Assembly (NCBI GenBank): GCA_023667695.1
Contig: JAMOZY010000002.1
Span: forward strand, 148,229 to 212,228
DNA length: 64,000 nt
From: Clostridium sp.
GTDB taxonomy: Bacteria; Bacillota; Clostridia; Lachnospirales; Lachnospiraceae
Direction: 5' to 3'
In this document: positions 17,973-26,972 of the stretch, piece by piece
How positions within the stretch are numbered: the first letter of the stretch is position 1
Layout: each line of letters opens with the position of its first letter
Program-made: the position numbers and the translations under genes
Notes under the pieces: generated by a model
The model's input: the letters and a program-made list of their open reading frames with translations, nothing else
What the model was told of the DNA's origin: nothing
Database searches by the model: none

Positions 17973-18850
17973 TATGACCACTCCCTTTTTCCGGCATTTA
18001 CATAAAACAGCATAATTTCTTCCAGTGTCGTGTCATCCAATGCCATTCCGGAATAACGCTTCCGGCATCCCGCCTTGTTATTTACCATAACCTCTGCACC
18101 AAAACCGGTGAGCCGGGCGCTGATGATATCCCCAGGTTCAATTTCCTTATAATTAGCTTTTGTACACTTAATCACTCCATGCTGTTCCAAAATCTCATCC
18201 TTATATCCACTGAGCAACAGCTTTCCCTTATCAATGAAGGTAACACTGTCTGCAATCCGTTCCAAATCCGTCGTAATATGCGAAGACATCAGGATGCTGT
18301 GTCCCTCATCCTGCAGGTATTCCAGAAAGATATCCAGAATTTCATTCCTTACTACCGGGTCCAGGCCAGTGGTTGCCTCATCCATGACTAACAGCTTTGC
18401 ATTATGAGAAAGGGCGGTGGCAATCTGAAGCTTCATTTTCATCCCCTTGGAAAACTCACCGATTTTCTTCCGTTCCGGCAAATTCAGACGCTCTAAATAA
18501 CCTTTATATATCCCACTGTCCCATTCCTTATATACATCTTTTAAAATCACGTTAATCTGCCGGGCTGTCAGCTGGTCGTGAAACGGTAATTCATCAAAAA
18601 CCGCCGCCATCTGCTCCTTAATGGCAACCTCATCTGCAATATTATCCAGTCCCAGCATTTGAATGGTTCCTGCATCCCGCTTTACTACGTTCAACAGTGC
18701 CTTAATCGTCGTGGTCTTTCCTGCCCCATTCTGTCCGATAAAGCCCATAATACTCCCCTTGGGAACACAAAAGCTAACGTTATCCAGGGTAAAACCGTCA
18801 TACTTCACAGTTAAACCGTTAATTTCAATGGCATTTTCATACTCCGCCAT
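17972..18850 (-). CDS. ABC transporter ATP-binding protein
   Basis: 292 residues. Seen: Walker A GQNGAGKTTTIKALL, the signature-region FSKGMKMKLQIATALS, Walker B LLVMDEATTGLDP, and a switch histidine in LMSSHITTDLERIAD. The C-terminal extension of about 70 residues is typical of drug- or peptide-export ATPases in GntR/YtrA operons. The start at 18850 has GGTGGAGAG upstream. It overlaps the end of the GntR gene by 14 bases in another frame. Confidence 0.92.
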   Translation of the reverse strand: MAEYENAIEINGLTVKYDGFTLDNVSFCVPKGSIMGFIGQNGAGKTTTIKALLNVVKRDAGTIQMLGLDNIADEVAIKEQMAAVFDELPFHDQLTARQINVILKDVYKEWDSGIYKGYLERLNLPERKKIGEFSKGMKMKLQIATALSHNAKLLVMDEATTGLDPVVRNEILDIFLEYLQDEGHSILMSSHITTDLERIADSVTFIDKGKLLLSGYKDEILEQHGVIKCTKANYKEIEPGDIISARLTGFGAEVMVNNKAGCRKRYSGMALDDTTLEEIMLFYVNAGKREWS

Positions 18851-19226
18851 GCTCTCCACCTCCATAGATAATTTCCAATATTTCCTTTAATTCCTCCAGT
18901 CCGATACCGGAAAGCCTTGCCTTTTCACATGCCTGTGCCAGCAGGGCTTCCGCCTGACGCAGATTCTCCTCCCGTAAAAGCTCCGTGTTCTGTGCTTTCA
19001 CAAAGCTGCCCTTCCCCGTATAGGATTCAATGAATCCATCCCGCTCTAAGTCCTCATAAGCACGCTTGGTCGTAATCACACTGATTCGCAGCTCCATTGC
19101 CAGTGTACGCATCGATGGAAGAGCGTCCCCTTCCTTCAAGGTACCATCCATGATAAGAGCCTTAATCTGGGAAGATATCTGCTGATAAATCGGCTCCCCG
19201 GATGAATTGGTTATTATAATATCCAT
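18837..19226 (-). CDS. GntR-family (YtrA-type) transcriptional regulator
   Basis: 129 residues. An N-terminal winged helix-turn-helix (GEPIYQQISSQIKALIMDG, then SMRTLAMELRISVITTKRAYEDLERDGFI in pieces) is followed by a short C-terminal helical dimerisation region, as in the YtrA subfamily. The frame is open 56 codons further, but GAGG seven bases ahead of ATG 19226 and the promoter at 19266-19295 rule out the longer form. It is the first gene of the ABC operon, and an operator-like palindrome overlaps its -10 box, so autoregulation is expected. Confidence 0.88.
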   Translation of the reverse strand: MDIIITNSSGEPIYQQISSQIKALIMDGTLKEGDALPSMRTLAMELRISVITTKRAYEDLERDGFIESYTGKGSFVKAQNTELLREENLRQAEALLAQACEKARLSGIGLEELKEILEIIYGGGEHGGV

Positions 19227-19245
19227 ATTGCACCTCATCTTAAAT

Positions 19246-19266
19246 TGTATATATACGATATACACA
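19246..19266 (-). promoter_or_regulatory. Probable GntR/YtrA operator
   Basis: Imperfect palindrome with half-sites TGTGTATA and TATATACA around a 5-base centre. It sits directly at the -10 box and start region of the GntR-ABC operon, where YtrA-type repressors usually bind. Confidence 0.5.
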
Positions 19267-19295
19267 TTATAGACATATATCCATATGCTTGTCAA
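19266..19295 (-). promoter_or_regulatory. Promoter of the GntR-ABC operon
   Basis: Consensus TTGACA and TATAAT on the minus strand with an 18-base spacer. Confidence 0.85.
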
Positions 19296-19306
19296 TAGAG
19301 AAACAT

Positions 19307-19350
19307 TAAAAAAGTACCTGCTATGAAAAACTGTCATCCTAGCAGATACT
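19307..19350 (-). terminator. Intrinsic terminator after the repeat-rich membrane protein gene
   Basis: Minus-strand stem of about 13 pairs, including CTGCT/AGCAG and ATG/CAT, ending in TACTTTTTT. It lies 33 bases past the stop at 19384. Confidence 0.7.
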
Positions 19351-19383
19351 CCTTCTATTTTTCGAATGTCAAATTCATTTCTA

Positions 19384-20763
19384 TTACCTTGCAATCTGTT
19401 CCATCAATTCCAGACCTGTCATTGCCGTTATACCAAGCTGTCTCCCGGTTTCCTCCATCTGCGTCTCACTGTCGAAATGATAGAAACAGACATAAGGGGA
19501 ATCCGGCTCATATCCATGCAGGTCCAGACACAAAATTCCGATTACCACAACCAGGATTCCTGCTGCCGTCACAAGTAACCGGCTCCACCAACGGCTCTGT
19601 TCAAACCGAATCCATTTCCGCCCTGCTGCTGCCCAAAGCAAAAGCGGCAAAAACATGAGAACCAGCCAGGGCAGCGCCACAGTCATTCTCGGAAGCACGG
19701 CTTCCCCCTGCTGGAACAGCATCGAAATCCCAGCCGGAATATCCGTCAGTGACAGAAATGCGCCTGACACGATATGATATACAATCTGCAAATCGCAATA
19801 GAAACTACAAACAATCAATAGGACACAAAATAAAACCGTATTCCATCCCTTTGATAAAAAGGATGAAACCACCGCTGCCATACAACCGATGCCTGCCGCA
19901 AACAACAGCGGATATACAATCGTTGTATCTATGCTGTGATAAATACTCAGATGCAGAATCACTTCCATATACAGGAAGCATACAACCGAAAATAGACTGC
20001 AGCCAAACAGAGAATCCTCTTTTTTCACCAGTGCCGGAATTGATTCCTTTGCAGCATATTCCTGCTGCCAATCCATTTCAAGGTCATCTGCTGCTGCTGT
20101 CTGTGCTTCCCTTTCCTGCTTCAGAAGCCCTGTCTCCTTCATCTGAATTTCCCGCACCAAAGCTTCTGCCTCTGCCAGTTCTCGTTCTACGGCTTCCATT
20201 TCTACCGCTTTTTCTTCCTGCACTAAGGCTTCTGCTCCGGTCTGCTTCTGCTTCACAGGCTTTTCTTTCTGTGCCAAGGCTTCTGCCCCGGTCTGCTTCT
20301 GTTCCACAGGCTTTTCTTCCTGCACTAAGGCTTCTGCTCCGGTCTGTTTCTGTTCCACAGGCTTTTCTTCCTGCACTAAGGCTTCTGCCCTGGTCTGCTT
20401 CTGTTCCACAGACTTTTCTCCCTGTGCCAAGGCTTCTGCCTCAGTCTGCTTCTGCTTCACAGGCTTTTCTTCCTGTGCCAGGACTTCTGTTCCGGTCTGT
20501 TTCCGTTCCGCAGCCTTTTCTTCCTGTGCCAGAGCTTCTGCCTCAGTCTGCTTCTGCTTCACAGCCTTCCCTTCCACAGGTGCATCCCTTTGCCCCAATG
20601 TCTGAGTCAAAGCTCCTTGTTCTTCTGCCTTTCCTTTGGCTGCCTCTTCCCCCGGCTTTGGGGTACGTTCCTCTGACGGAGCCTCGTATATGGTAATATT
20701 GGACAGCAAATCATCCGCATTGTTCATTAACCGATTGTATTCTCTATCCCTAAATCCCTTCAT
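19384..20763 (-). CDS. Membrane protein with 17-residue tandem repeats, function unknown
   Basis: 459 residues. After a charged N-terminus, residues about 64-202 are eight tandem copies of a 17-residue unit of the type EEKPVEQKQTGAEALVQ, rich in Glu, Lys, Gln and Ala and likely a long helix or coiled coil. Residues about 250-420 form five or six membrane helices, followed by a short soluble tail. I do not recognise a family. It begins 22 bases after purL, so it is probably the last gene of the M14-M14-purL operon, and a terminator follows. The repeats are also highly regular at DNA level (51 bp), so copy number may vary between strains. Confidence 0.75.
   Translation of the reverse strand: MKGFRDREYNRLMNNADDLLSNITIYEAPSEERTPKPGEEAAKGKAEEQGALTQTLGQRDAPVEGKAVKQKQTEAEALAQEEKAAERKQTGTEVLAQEEKPVKQKQTEAEALAQGEKSVEQKQTRAEALVQEEKPVEQKQTGAEALVQEEKPVEQKQTGAEALAQKEKPVKQKQTGAEALVQEEKAVEMEAVERELAEAEALVREIQMKETGLLKQEREAQTAAADDLEMDWQQEYAAKESIPALVKKEDSLFGCSLFSVVCFLYMEVILHLSIYHSIDTTIVYPLLFAAGIGCMAAVVSSFLSKGWNTVLFCVLLIVCSFYCDLQIVYHIVSGAFLSLTDIPAGISMLFQQGEAVLPRMTVALPWLVLMFLPLLLWAAAGRKWIRFEQSRWWSRLLVTAAGILVVVIGILCLDLHGYEPDSPYVCFYHFDSETQMEETGRQLGITAMTGLELMEQIAR
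20158..20574 (-). repeat. 51-bp coding tandem repeat, about eight units
   Basis: In-frame 51-bp units within the preceding gene. Adjacent units are largely identical at DNA level, pointing to recent expansion by slippage or recombination. Confidence 0.8.
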
Positions 20764-20785
20764 TGCTTCCTATCCCTGCTACATT

Positions 20786-23700
20786 TTACTGAAAGTACGC
20801 TACGCCAGCCTCAAAAATATGCTGATTCTGGTCCCCATAGATATTCAGGGCAACCGAATCTCCCCGCCGTTCCGAATGCGCCATCTTACCCAGAATCCGT
20901 CCGTCCGGTGATGTAATACCCTCGATGGCACAGTAAGAACCATTAATATTAAAATCCTCTTCCATAGTCGGGTTTCCGTCCACATCCACATATTGCGTAG
21001 CCACCTGGCCATTGGCAAATAATCTATCTATCCATTCCTGATTTGCCACAAAACGTCCTTCTCCATGAGAAGCCGGAATTGCATAGACATTCCCCAGCGC
21101 TGCCTTCTTCAGCCATGGAGATTTATTTGTTACCACCTTCGTATAAACCATCTTGGACTGATGGCGGCCAATGCTGTTCATGGTAAGGGTCGGAGAATTC
21201 TCCTGCTGCGGACGAATCTCACCATATGGAACCAGTCCAAGCTTAATCAATGCCTGGAAGCCATTGCAAATTCCCAATGCCAGACCATCCCGCTCCTGTA
21301 ACAGCTTCATGACCTCTTCCCTGATTTTCTCATTTCGAAAGGCAGTCGCGATAAACTTACCAGAGCCATCCGGCTCATCACCGGCAGAAAAGCCTCCCGG
21401 GAACATGATAATCTGTGCTGCCCGAATCCCCTTGCTGAACAATTCTACGGAATCCCGGATTCCCTGGGCGTCCAGATTCTTGAATACTGCCGTCTGTACC
21501 TGCGCACCAGCCCGTTCAAAGGCCCTGGCAGAATCATATTCACAGTTGGTACCTGGAAAGACCGGTATAAATACCCTTGGCTTCGCTGTTTTATGCTTGC
21601 ATACATATATTTCCTTGGTATCAAATACATCCGTACGAACCGGCTTTTGCTCTACTGCCGACCGGGTTGGATATACGGATTCTAAGGTTCCGGTCCATGC
21701 CTTCAGCGCTTCTTCCATGGAAATCACCATATCTCCATAAGTAAAGGCGGCTGTTTCCGTAACATGTCCGATTATCGTTCCTGCCACGCCTAACTGGGTT
21801 ACATACTCCGGAGCCACTTCCACAATCACAGAACCATAGTCTCTGGCAAGCAGCGCTTCCTTCGGAATTCCCTCCAGTGCCACGCCCAGCTTATTCCCAA
21901 ATGCCATCTTGCTGACTGCTTCCAGGATACCGCCAAATCCAACTGCATAGGAGGAACTGATTTTTCCTGCCCGGATTGCCTGATACAAATCATGGTAGAT
22001 TGCCATGGCATACTGATAGTCCGGAATTTCATATGCATCCTTGCGGATGTCAATTTTTACCAATACATTACCAGCCTTTTTCAATTCCGGTGTTACAACA
22101 TGCTTCCCACTGGCAACATCAACGGCAAAGGATACCAGGGTTGGCGGTACATCAATTTCATTAAAGGAACCGGACATACTATCCTTGCCGCCTATGGAAG
22201 GAAGTCCCAGTCCAATCTGTGCATCATAGGCACCCAGCAGGGCTGCCATAGGCTTTCCCCAACGCTCCGGCTTGTCTCCCAGACGCTCAAAATATTCCTG
22301 GAAGGTAAAGCGGATTCTGGATACATCCCCACCGGAGGCTGCAATCTTCGCTACAGAATGAAGCACCGCATAAATTGCTCCATGATACGGACTCCAGCTT
22401 GACAGATACGGGTCATATCCATAACTCATCATGGTAACGGTATCCGTCTTTCCCTTCATGACCGGAAGCTTAGCAATCATAGTCTGGGTCGGCGTCAACT
22501 GATAAATACCGCCATATGGCATCGTAACCGTCCCAGCTCCAATGGAGCTGTCAAACATTTCTACCAGACCCTTTTGGGAGCAGACATTTAAATCTGCCAA
22601 TGTATTCAGCCAGGCTTTCTTTACATCTTCCAGTTCCGGAAGCGGAGCAAAATAGTTCTCTTCCTGCTTTGGCATCTCAACGACTACATTCGTTTCCTGA
22701 TGGGCGCCATTGGTATCCAGAAATGCCCGGGACAGATTCACGATTTCTTTTCCTCTCCAGCAAAGCACCAGCCTTGGCTCTTCCGTCACCTCAGCCACTA
22801 CCACTGCCTCCAGATTCTCTTCTGCTGCATAGGCAAGCATCTGCGCCGTATCCTTCGGGTCTACCACGATGGCCATACGCTCCTGGGATTCCGAAATTGC
22901 CAGCTCTGTACCATCCAGGCCTGCATATTTCTTTGGTACCAAATCCAGATTTACCCGAAGGCCGTCTGCTAATTCTCCAATGGCAACGGAAACACCGCCC
23001 GCTCCAAAATCATTACACTTTTTAATCAAATGGGCAACCTCTTCCCGCCGGAACAAACGCTGAATCTTACGCTCCGTTGGCGCATTTCCTTTTTGAACCT
23101 CGGCACCACAGGTATCCAGTGACTCTACCGTATGTGCCTTAGAGGAACCGGTAGCGCCGCCGCAGCCATCCCGTCCGGTACGCCCTCCAAGAAGGATAAT
23201 CTGATCCCCCGGGTCGGAATTCTCACGAATCACACAGCGTCTTGGCGCCGCTCCCATGACTGCGCCAATCTCCATACGCTTGGCTACATAATCCGGATGA
23301 TAGATTTCATTGACCAGACCAGTTGCAAGGCCAATCTGATTGCCATAAGAGCTATAGCCTTGTGCCGCTCCGGTTACAATCTTCCGCTGCGGAAGCTTGC
23401 CCACCATGGTTTCTGACAATGCTTTCGTTGGGTCTGCCGCGCCAGTCACACGCATGGCCTGATAGACATAGGAGCGTCCGGAAAGGGGGTCCCGGATAGC
23501 ACCGCCCAAGCAGGTTGCCGCACCGCCAAAAGGCTCAATCTCCGTCGGATGGTTATGGGTTTCATTTTTGAAGCTGACCAGCCACTCCTCCGTCCTTCCG
23601 TCAATTTCAACCGGAACCACAATGCTGCAGGCATTAATTTCATCGGATTCCTCCTGATCTGCCAGCTTTCCTTCTGCCTTCAGCTTCTTCATGCCCATTA

Positions 23701-24535
23701 AAGCAATATCCATCAGACAGATAAACTTATCCTCTCTTCCTTTATATAATACCGTCCTTGCCGCTTCATAGGCCTGAAAGCTCTTTTCAATAGCCGGCTT
23801 ATAGTACCCCTCGCCAAAGGTAATATTCTTTAACTCTGTGGAAAAGGTAGTATGACGGCAGTGGTCAGACCAGTAAGTATCCAGCACCCGGATTTCGGTC
23901 ATGGATGGATTCCGGTGTTCTTCCTTCCTAAAATAGTTCTGAATATGCTGAAAATCTTTCAAGGTCATTGCCAGACCAAGGGAATCATACAATTCTCGTA
24001 AAGCTGCCTCATCCATATCCTGAAAACCGTCAAAAATCATGACATCCTCCGGCTCATCAAAAACAGCAGTCAGAGTTTCCGGCTTTTCCATAACAGACTC
24101 TCTGGAATCCACCGGATTAATACAATGTCCTTTAATCCGCTCCAACTCCTGCTCTGTCAGACGACCTTCGATGACATAAGTCGTTGCGGAACGTATAATG
24201 GGGTCTTCTTCCTCATTTAGCAGCTTTACACACTGCTCGGCAGAATCCGCTCTCTGGTCAAACTGTCCCGGCAGGTATTCCACACTAAATGCCTGTTCCG
24301 TATCCGTTTGAAGAAATTCCTCTTCATACAAAATATCTACCGGAGGCTCTGAAAACACAGTTCCCAATGCTTTCTGATAAGTAGCCTCTGATAAATTCTC
24401 GATATCATAACGAACCAGTACCCGTACTCCGGTTACCGGAATGTTCAGATAACTCCGAATCTCATCATACAGTTCTCCTGCCTTTACCCCATACTCCTTT
24501 TTCTTTTCCACATAAATCCGCTTTACTTTGCTCAT
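20786..24535 (-). CDS. purL: Phosphoribosylformylglycinamidine synthase, single-chain form
   Basis: 1249 residues. Converts formylglycinamide ribonucleotide, glutamine and ATP to the amidine in purine synthesis. Seen: the linker-domain segment TYWSDHCRHTTFSTEL, SFKNETHNHPTEIEPFGGAA, and a large ATP-binding core with GLPSIGGKDSMSGSFN. The C-terminal class I glutaminase (from about residue 1000) shows VFPGTNCEYDSARAFERAGA, the catalytic Cys in ALGICNGFQAL, and ASHGEGRF. This fused form replaces the separate PurS/PurL/PurQ of bacilli. The start at 24535 follows GGAGG. Other pur genes are not nearby; the upstream partners are two M14-type genes. Confidence 0.95.
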   Translation of the reverse strand: MSKVKRIYVEKKKEYGVKAGELYDEIRSYLNIPVTGVRVLVRYDIENLSEATYQKALGTVFSEPPVDILYEEEFLQTDTEQAFSVEYLPGQFDQRADSAEQCVKLLNEEEDPIIRSATTYVIEGRLTEQELERIKGHCINPVDSRESVMEKPETLTAVFDEPEDVMIFDGFQDMDEAALRELYDSLGLAMTLKDFQHIQNYFRKEEHRNPSMTEIRVLDTYWSDHCRHTTFSTELKNITFGEGYYKPAIEKSFQAYEAARTVLYKGREDKFICLMDIALMGMKKLKAEGKLADQEESDEINACSIVVPVEIDGRTEEWLVSFKNETHNHPTEIEPFGGAATCLGGAIRDPLSGRSYVYQAMRVTGAADPTKALSETMVGKLPQRKIVTGAAQGYSSYGNQIGLATGLVNEIYHPDYVAKRMEIGAVMGAAPRRCVIRENSDPGDQIILLGGRTGRDGCGGATGSSKAHTVESLDTCGAEVQKGNAPTERKIQRLFRREEVAHLIKKCNDFGAGGVSVAIGELADGLRVNLDLVPKKYAGLDGTELAISESQERMAIVVDPKDTAQMLAYAAEENLEAVVVAEVTEEPRLVLCWRGKEIVNLSRAFLDTNGAHQETNVVVEMPKQEENYFAPLPELEDVKKAWLNTLADLNVCSQKGLVEMFDSSIGAGTVTMPYGGIYQLTPTQTMIAKLPVMKGKTDTVTMMSYGYDPYLSSWSPYHGAIYAVLHSVAKIAASGGDVSRIRFTFQEYFERLGDKPERWGKPMAALLGAYDAQIGLGLPSIGGKDSMSGSFNEIDVPPTLVSFAVDVASGKHVVTPELKKAGNVLVKIDIRKDAYEIPDYQYAMAIYHDLYQAIRAGKISSSYAVGFGGILEAVSKMAFGNKLGVALEGIPKEALLARDYGSVIVEVAPEYVTQLGVAGTIIGHVTETAAFTYGDMVISMEEALKAWTGTLESVYPTRSAVEQKPVRTDVFDTKEIYVCKHKTAKPRVFIPVFPGTNCEYDSARAFERAGAQVQTAVFKNLDAQGIRDSVELFSKGIRAAQIIMFPGGFSAGDEPDGSGKFIATAFRNEKIREEVMKLLQERDGLALGICNGFQALIKLGLVPYGEIRPQQENSPTLTMNSIGRHQSKMVYTKVVTNKSPWLKKAALGNVYAIPASHGEGRFVANQEWIDRLFANGQVATQYVDVDGNPTMEEDFNINGSYCAIEGITSPDGRILGKMAHSERRGDSVALNIYGDQNQHIFEAGVAYFQ

Positions 24536-24573
24536 AATGCCCTCCATTTTGTAAATAGCTCCAGATTCAATGC

Positions 24574-25509
24574 TTATTCATGAATCTTTTTTATCATTCG
24601 AAATACGACCGAATTCTGAAATACCATTGGTTTAATCTGCTGGTAAAAGATAACTCCATCTGTCGGCGCCACCAGCCGGGAAATCACATCCCCCCGGAAA
24701 GAATCCACAATCTCTGCCAGAATCTGTCCCCGCACCACCTCGGTATTCGTAGACACCTTCTTCCGGAAAAAGCCCGGCATATCCGACCGTATATTTAGCA
24801 AATCATTCTCCTCCACTATCGTAGAGATATATCCACTATGACAATTATACCGTATAATACCCATCCGGGTCAAAAACCGGAGAACTGCCGATACCCCCTG
24901 CCTTGCCCGTTCTTCATCAATCCGTTCCGTTGCGCCTGTATAAACGGAAAATGCACTGGTGCCGCTTTTCTGCCAGTTATAATTCAAGGTGGTACTGTCA
25001 AAAGCCCGCTCCGTAGAAGTCAACACATATGGCATTCCAAACAAATTCGCAAGACTGGTATTCCTAGCGCCTTCCTCATTCAGCCGGATATGGGGAATGA
25101 ATTCTCCTCCCAGATAAAAGCTGGCAAACTGTATCCCATACCGATAGCCCTTTACCCGCTCCATCACTGCAGCCGCAATCCGGCTGGCAGCCGGCCCCTC
25201 CGGATTGCCGGGAAAGGCACGGTTGATATCTGCATCATCCGATACCCAGAACTTCTTGCCTACATTCATTGCATTGTAATTCAAAGACGGAATCACCAGA
25301 ATTTCTTTATTTGCAACAATAGCCCCCTTTGCTTCCAGCTGCTCCAGCTTCGAAATCAACTGGGAACACATATAAAGCTGCTGGAATTCATTTCCCCGCA
25401 TAGCGCCGATAATACAGGCCGCCGGTTCTCCATGTCCGAACCGGTAACCAATAATGGTATATTCCCCTCGGAATGCTGTATTCATATTAAAAATGATTTC
25501 TTTGTTCAT
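24574..25509 (-). CDS. Succinylglutamate desuccinylase/aspartoacylase-like protein lacking zinc ligands
   Basis: 311 residues, collinear with the neighbouring M14 gene (same length, shared DxDxN..FPG block, C-terminal lipoyl-like beta domain). Compared by eye with that paralog, the metal site is gone. The HGDE motif is GAMRGNE here (His to Arg38), the second zinc His129 is Ala, and the catalytic Glu is replaced (SVYTGATE). It does keep the substrate-side DINRAFPG arginine, which the active paralog has lost. It overlaps the upstream gene by four bases (ATGA), so the two are made together. Inference: a pseudoenzyme partner in a heteromer, or a protein with a new role. Confidence 0.75.
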   Translation of the reverse strand: MNKEIIFNMNTAFRGEYTIIGYRFGHGEPAACIIGAMRGNEFQQLYMCSQLISKLEQLEAKGAIVANKEILVIPSLNYNAMNVGKKFWVSDDADINRAFPGNPEGPAASRIAAAVMERVKGYRYGIQFASFYLGGEFIPHIRLNEEGARNTSLANLFGMPYVLTSTERAFDSTTLNYNWQKSGTSAFSVYTGATERIDEERARQGVSAVLRFLTRMGIIRYNCHSGYISTIVEENDLLNIRSDMPGFFRKKVSTNTEVVRGQILAEIVDSFRGDVISRLVAPTDGVIFYQQIKPMVFQNSVVFRMIKKIHE

Positions 25510-26444
25510 TCCAGACCGCCTCCGTAAATCCGGGCGATTAACGCACCTTCTTCTACTGCCGGATACTCCCGGAAGGTAAATACCAGCCCGTCACAAGGAG
25601 CATAGATTTTCTCTTCCACCGAGCCGGTAATCACATCCACAATGGTTCCGATTTTTTCACCCTTTTTCACCCGCATGGAATGCTTGATGTTCGGCACAAA
25701 AAGTCCACTGCTTTCCGCATTGACAAACCAGACATCTCCGTCTGTAGCGGTAATGGGCTGCCGTACCTCCTTTACCTCTCCCTGCCAGATTCCGATTTTC
25801 TTCATCAAAGAAAAAATACCATCTACAATCTGCTCACAATAATCATAATCAATACGCAAGGCAACTCCGGCTTCAATTACCATGGATTTCACTCCGATGG
25901 CATTTAAGGCATAGGCCAGACTTCCGGGACGGACACTGGTAGAAGGATGAATCCAGACCAGCTCGGTATTCAGCATCTGAGCATAAGGCATAACGGACTC
26001 GATTACATCATCATTTAACCGTACCTGTGGAATCTCCCGAATCAGGGAATTGCTGGAATGAATATCCAGACAGATATCAGCCCCCGCCATGTCTTTAATG
26101 ATTCTGGAAGCAGCATGCTCCAAAATAGCCCCGTCCTCGTCCCCCGGAAAAACCGTGTTCATATCCACGTCCATCAAAGGAAAATCCCGGGTCTGGGCAT
26201 CCAGGCCAAGAGGATTCATAGCCGGATAAATATCAATAATACCAGTCAGATTCGAAAACTCTTCTTTGATTCTCCGAATCACCTGGTAGCAGATATATTG
26301 TCCACACAGTTCATCTCCGTGACTGCCGGAAGCAATACACAACCGCTTTTCTGTTCCGGTACATTCATCCGGCGCCAGGCGGTTCTTCTTAATCCGCATA
26401 ACCTCTTCTACTAACATTTCTACCGATACCACTGTATCTATCAT
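25506..26444 (-). CDS. Succinylglutamate desuccinylase/aspartoacylase family (M14) enzyme
   Basis: 312 residues. The zinc site is intact: SGSHGDE (His42, Glu45) and DICLDIHSSN (His129). The general-base glutamate is in MVIEAGVAL (Glu191). A C-terminal beta domain (from about residue 225, VWFVNAESSGLFVPNIKHSM) resembles the one in AstE/AspA-like deacylases. Family knowledge: removal of an acyl group or cleavage of an amide from an amino-acid-like substrate. The true substrate is unknown. The normal DxNRxFPG arginine is Thr here (DMNTVFPG), an oddity that its paralog would complement. It is the first gene of an operon with the paralog, purL and a membrane protein. Confidence 0.8.
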   Translation of the reverse strand: MIDTVVSVEMLVEEVMRIKKNRLAPDECTGTEKRLCIASGSHGDELCGQYICYQVIRRIKEEFSNLTGIIDIYPAMNPLGLDAQTRDFPLMDVDMNTVFPGDEDGAILEHAASRIIKDMAGADICLDIHSSNSLIREIPQVRLNDDVIESVMPYAQMLNTELVWIHPSTSVRPGSLAYALNAIGVKSMVIEAGVALRIDYDYCEQIVDGIFSLMKKIGIWQGEVKEVRQPITATDGDVWFVNAESSGLFVPNIKHSMRVKKGEKIGTIVDVITGSVEEKIYAPCDGLVFTFREYPAVEEGALIARIYGGGLE

Positions 26445-26485
26445 CCTTTTATCACTTCCTTACTGAAACTTTTCCCTATGATATC

Positions 26486-26543
26486 AAAGGAGGCTGTCCC
26501 CAAATTCAGACATCACAATCTGTTATTCAGGTCAGCCTCCTTT
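26486..26543 (-). terminator. Hairpin terminator between cheY-like and M14 genes
   Basis: An 11-bp perfect outer stem (AAAGGAGGCTG with CAGCCTCCTTT) encloses 36 bases that can fold further. It lies 37 bases after the CheY-like stop. Only three T residues follow, so efficiency is uncertain. Confidence 0.55.
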
Positions 26544-26580
26544 ACAATCATCCGAAATCTCCCCTGTCTTCCCAGGTCTG

Positions 26581-26943
26581 TTATTTTTCGATTACCTTTG
26601 TCAGGGTTGCAATCAACTGCTCTGCATCAAACGGCTTTGGAATAAATTCATCTGCGCCGCTTTCCACTGCTTCTACCATTTTGCTTTTCTGTCCGGCAGC
26701 CGTTACCATTACCACCTTCGACTCCGGATATGCTTCCTTGATTTTTTTCAATCCGCCGATTCCATCCAGCACCGGCATGGTAATATCCATGGTTACTACG
26801 TCCGGCTGCAATTCTACATAACGGTCATAGCCTTCCTGTCCATTGGTCGCTTCCCCAACAACAGTATGCCCTGCCCCCTCCAGGATTCCTCTTAAAATCT
26901 TACGGGATGTCCTTGAATCATCTACAATCAAAAAATTAGCCAT
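26581..26943 (-). CDS. CheY-like single-domain response regulator
   Basis: 120 residues, one receiver domain and nothing else. Seen: the acidic pair in LIVDDSRTSRK, phospho-acceptor Asp52 in VVTMDITMPVLDG, the switch Thr in MVTAAGQKSK, and Lys102 in FIPKPFDAEQL. The sequence is close to CheY proteins of Clostridia. It follows a CheX/CheC-like gene by 29 bases, so the pair probably forms a phospho-relay output with its own phosphatase. No kinase, receptor or flagellar gene is adjacent. Confidence 0.9.
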   Translation of the reverse strand: MANFLIVDDSRTSRKILRGILEGAGHTVVGEATNGQEGYDRYVELQPDVVTMDITMPVLDGIGGLKKIKEAYPESKVVMVTAAGQKSKMVEAVESGADEFIPKPFDAEQLIATLTKVIEK

Positions 26944-26972
26944 GCTTACACCTCTCCTGTTTCTTATTCTAA

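Noticed and set aside
19749..20696. 315-codon plus-strand frame opposite the 17-residue repeat protein
   Set aside because: Its Leu/Pro/Ser-rich repeats mirror the Glu/Lys/Gln repeats of the real gene, and it has no ribosome binding site.
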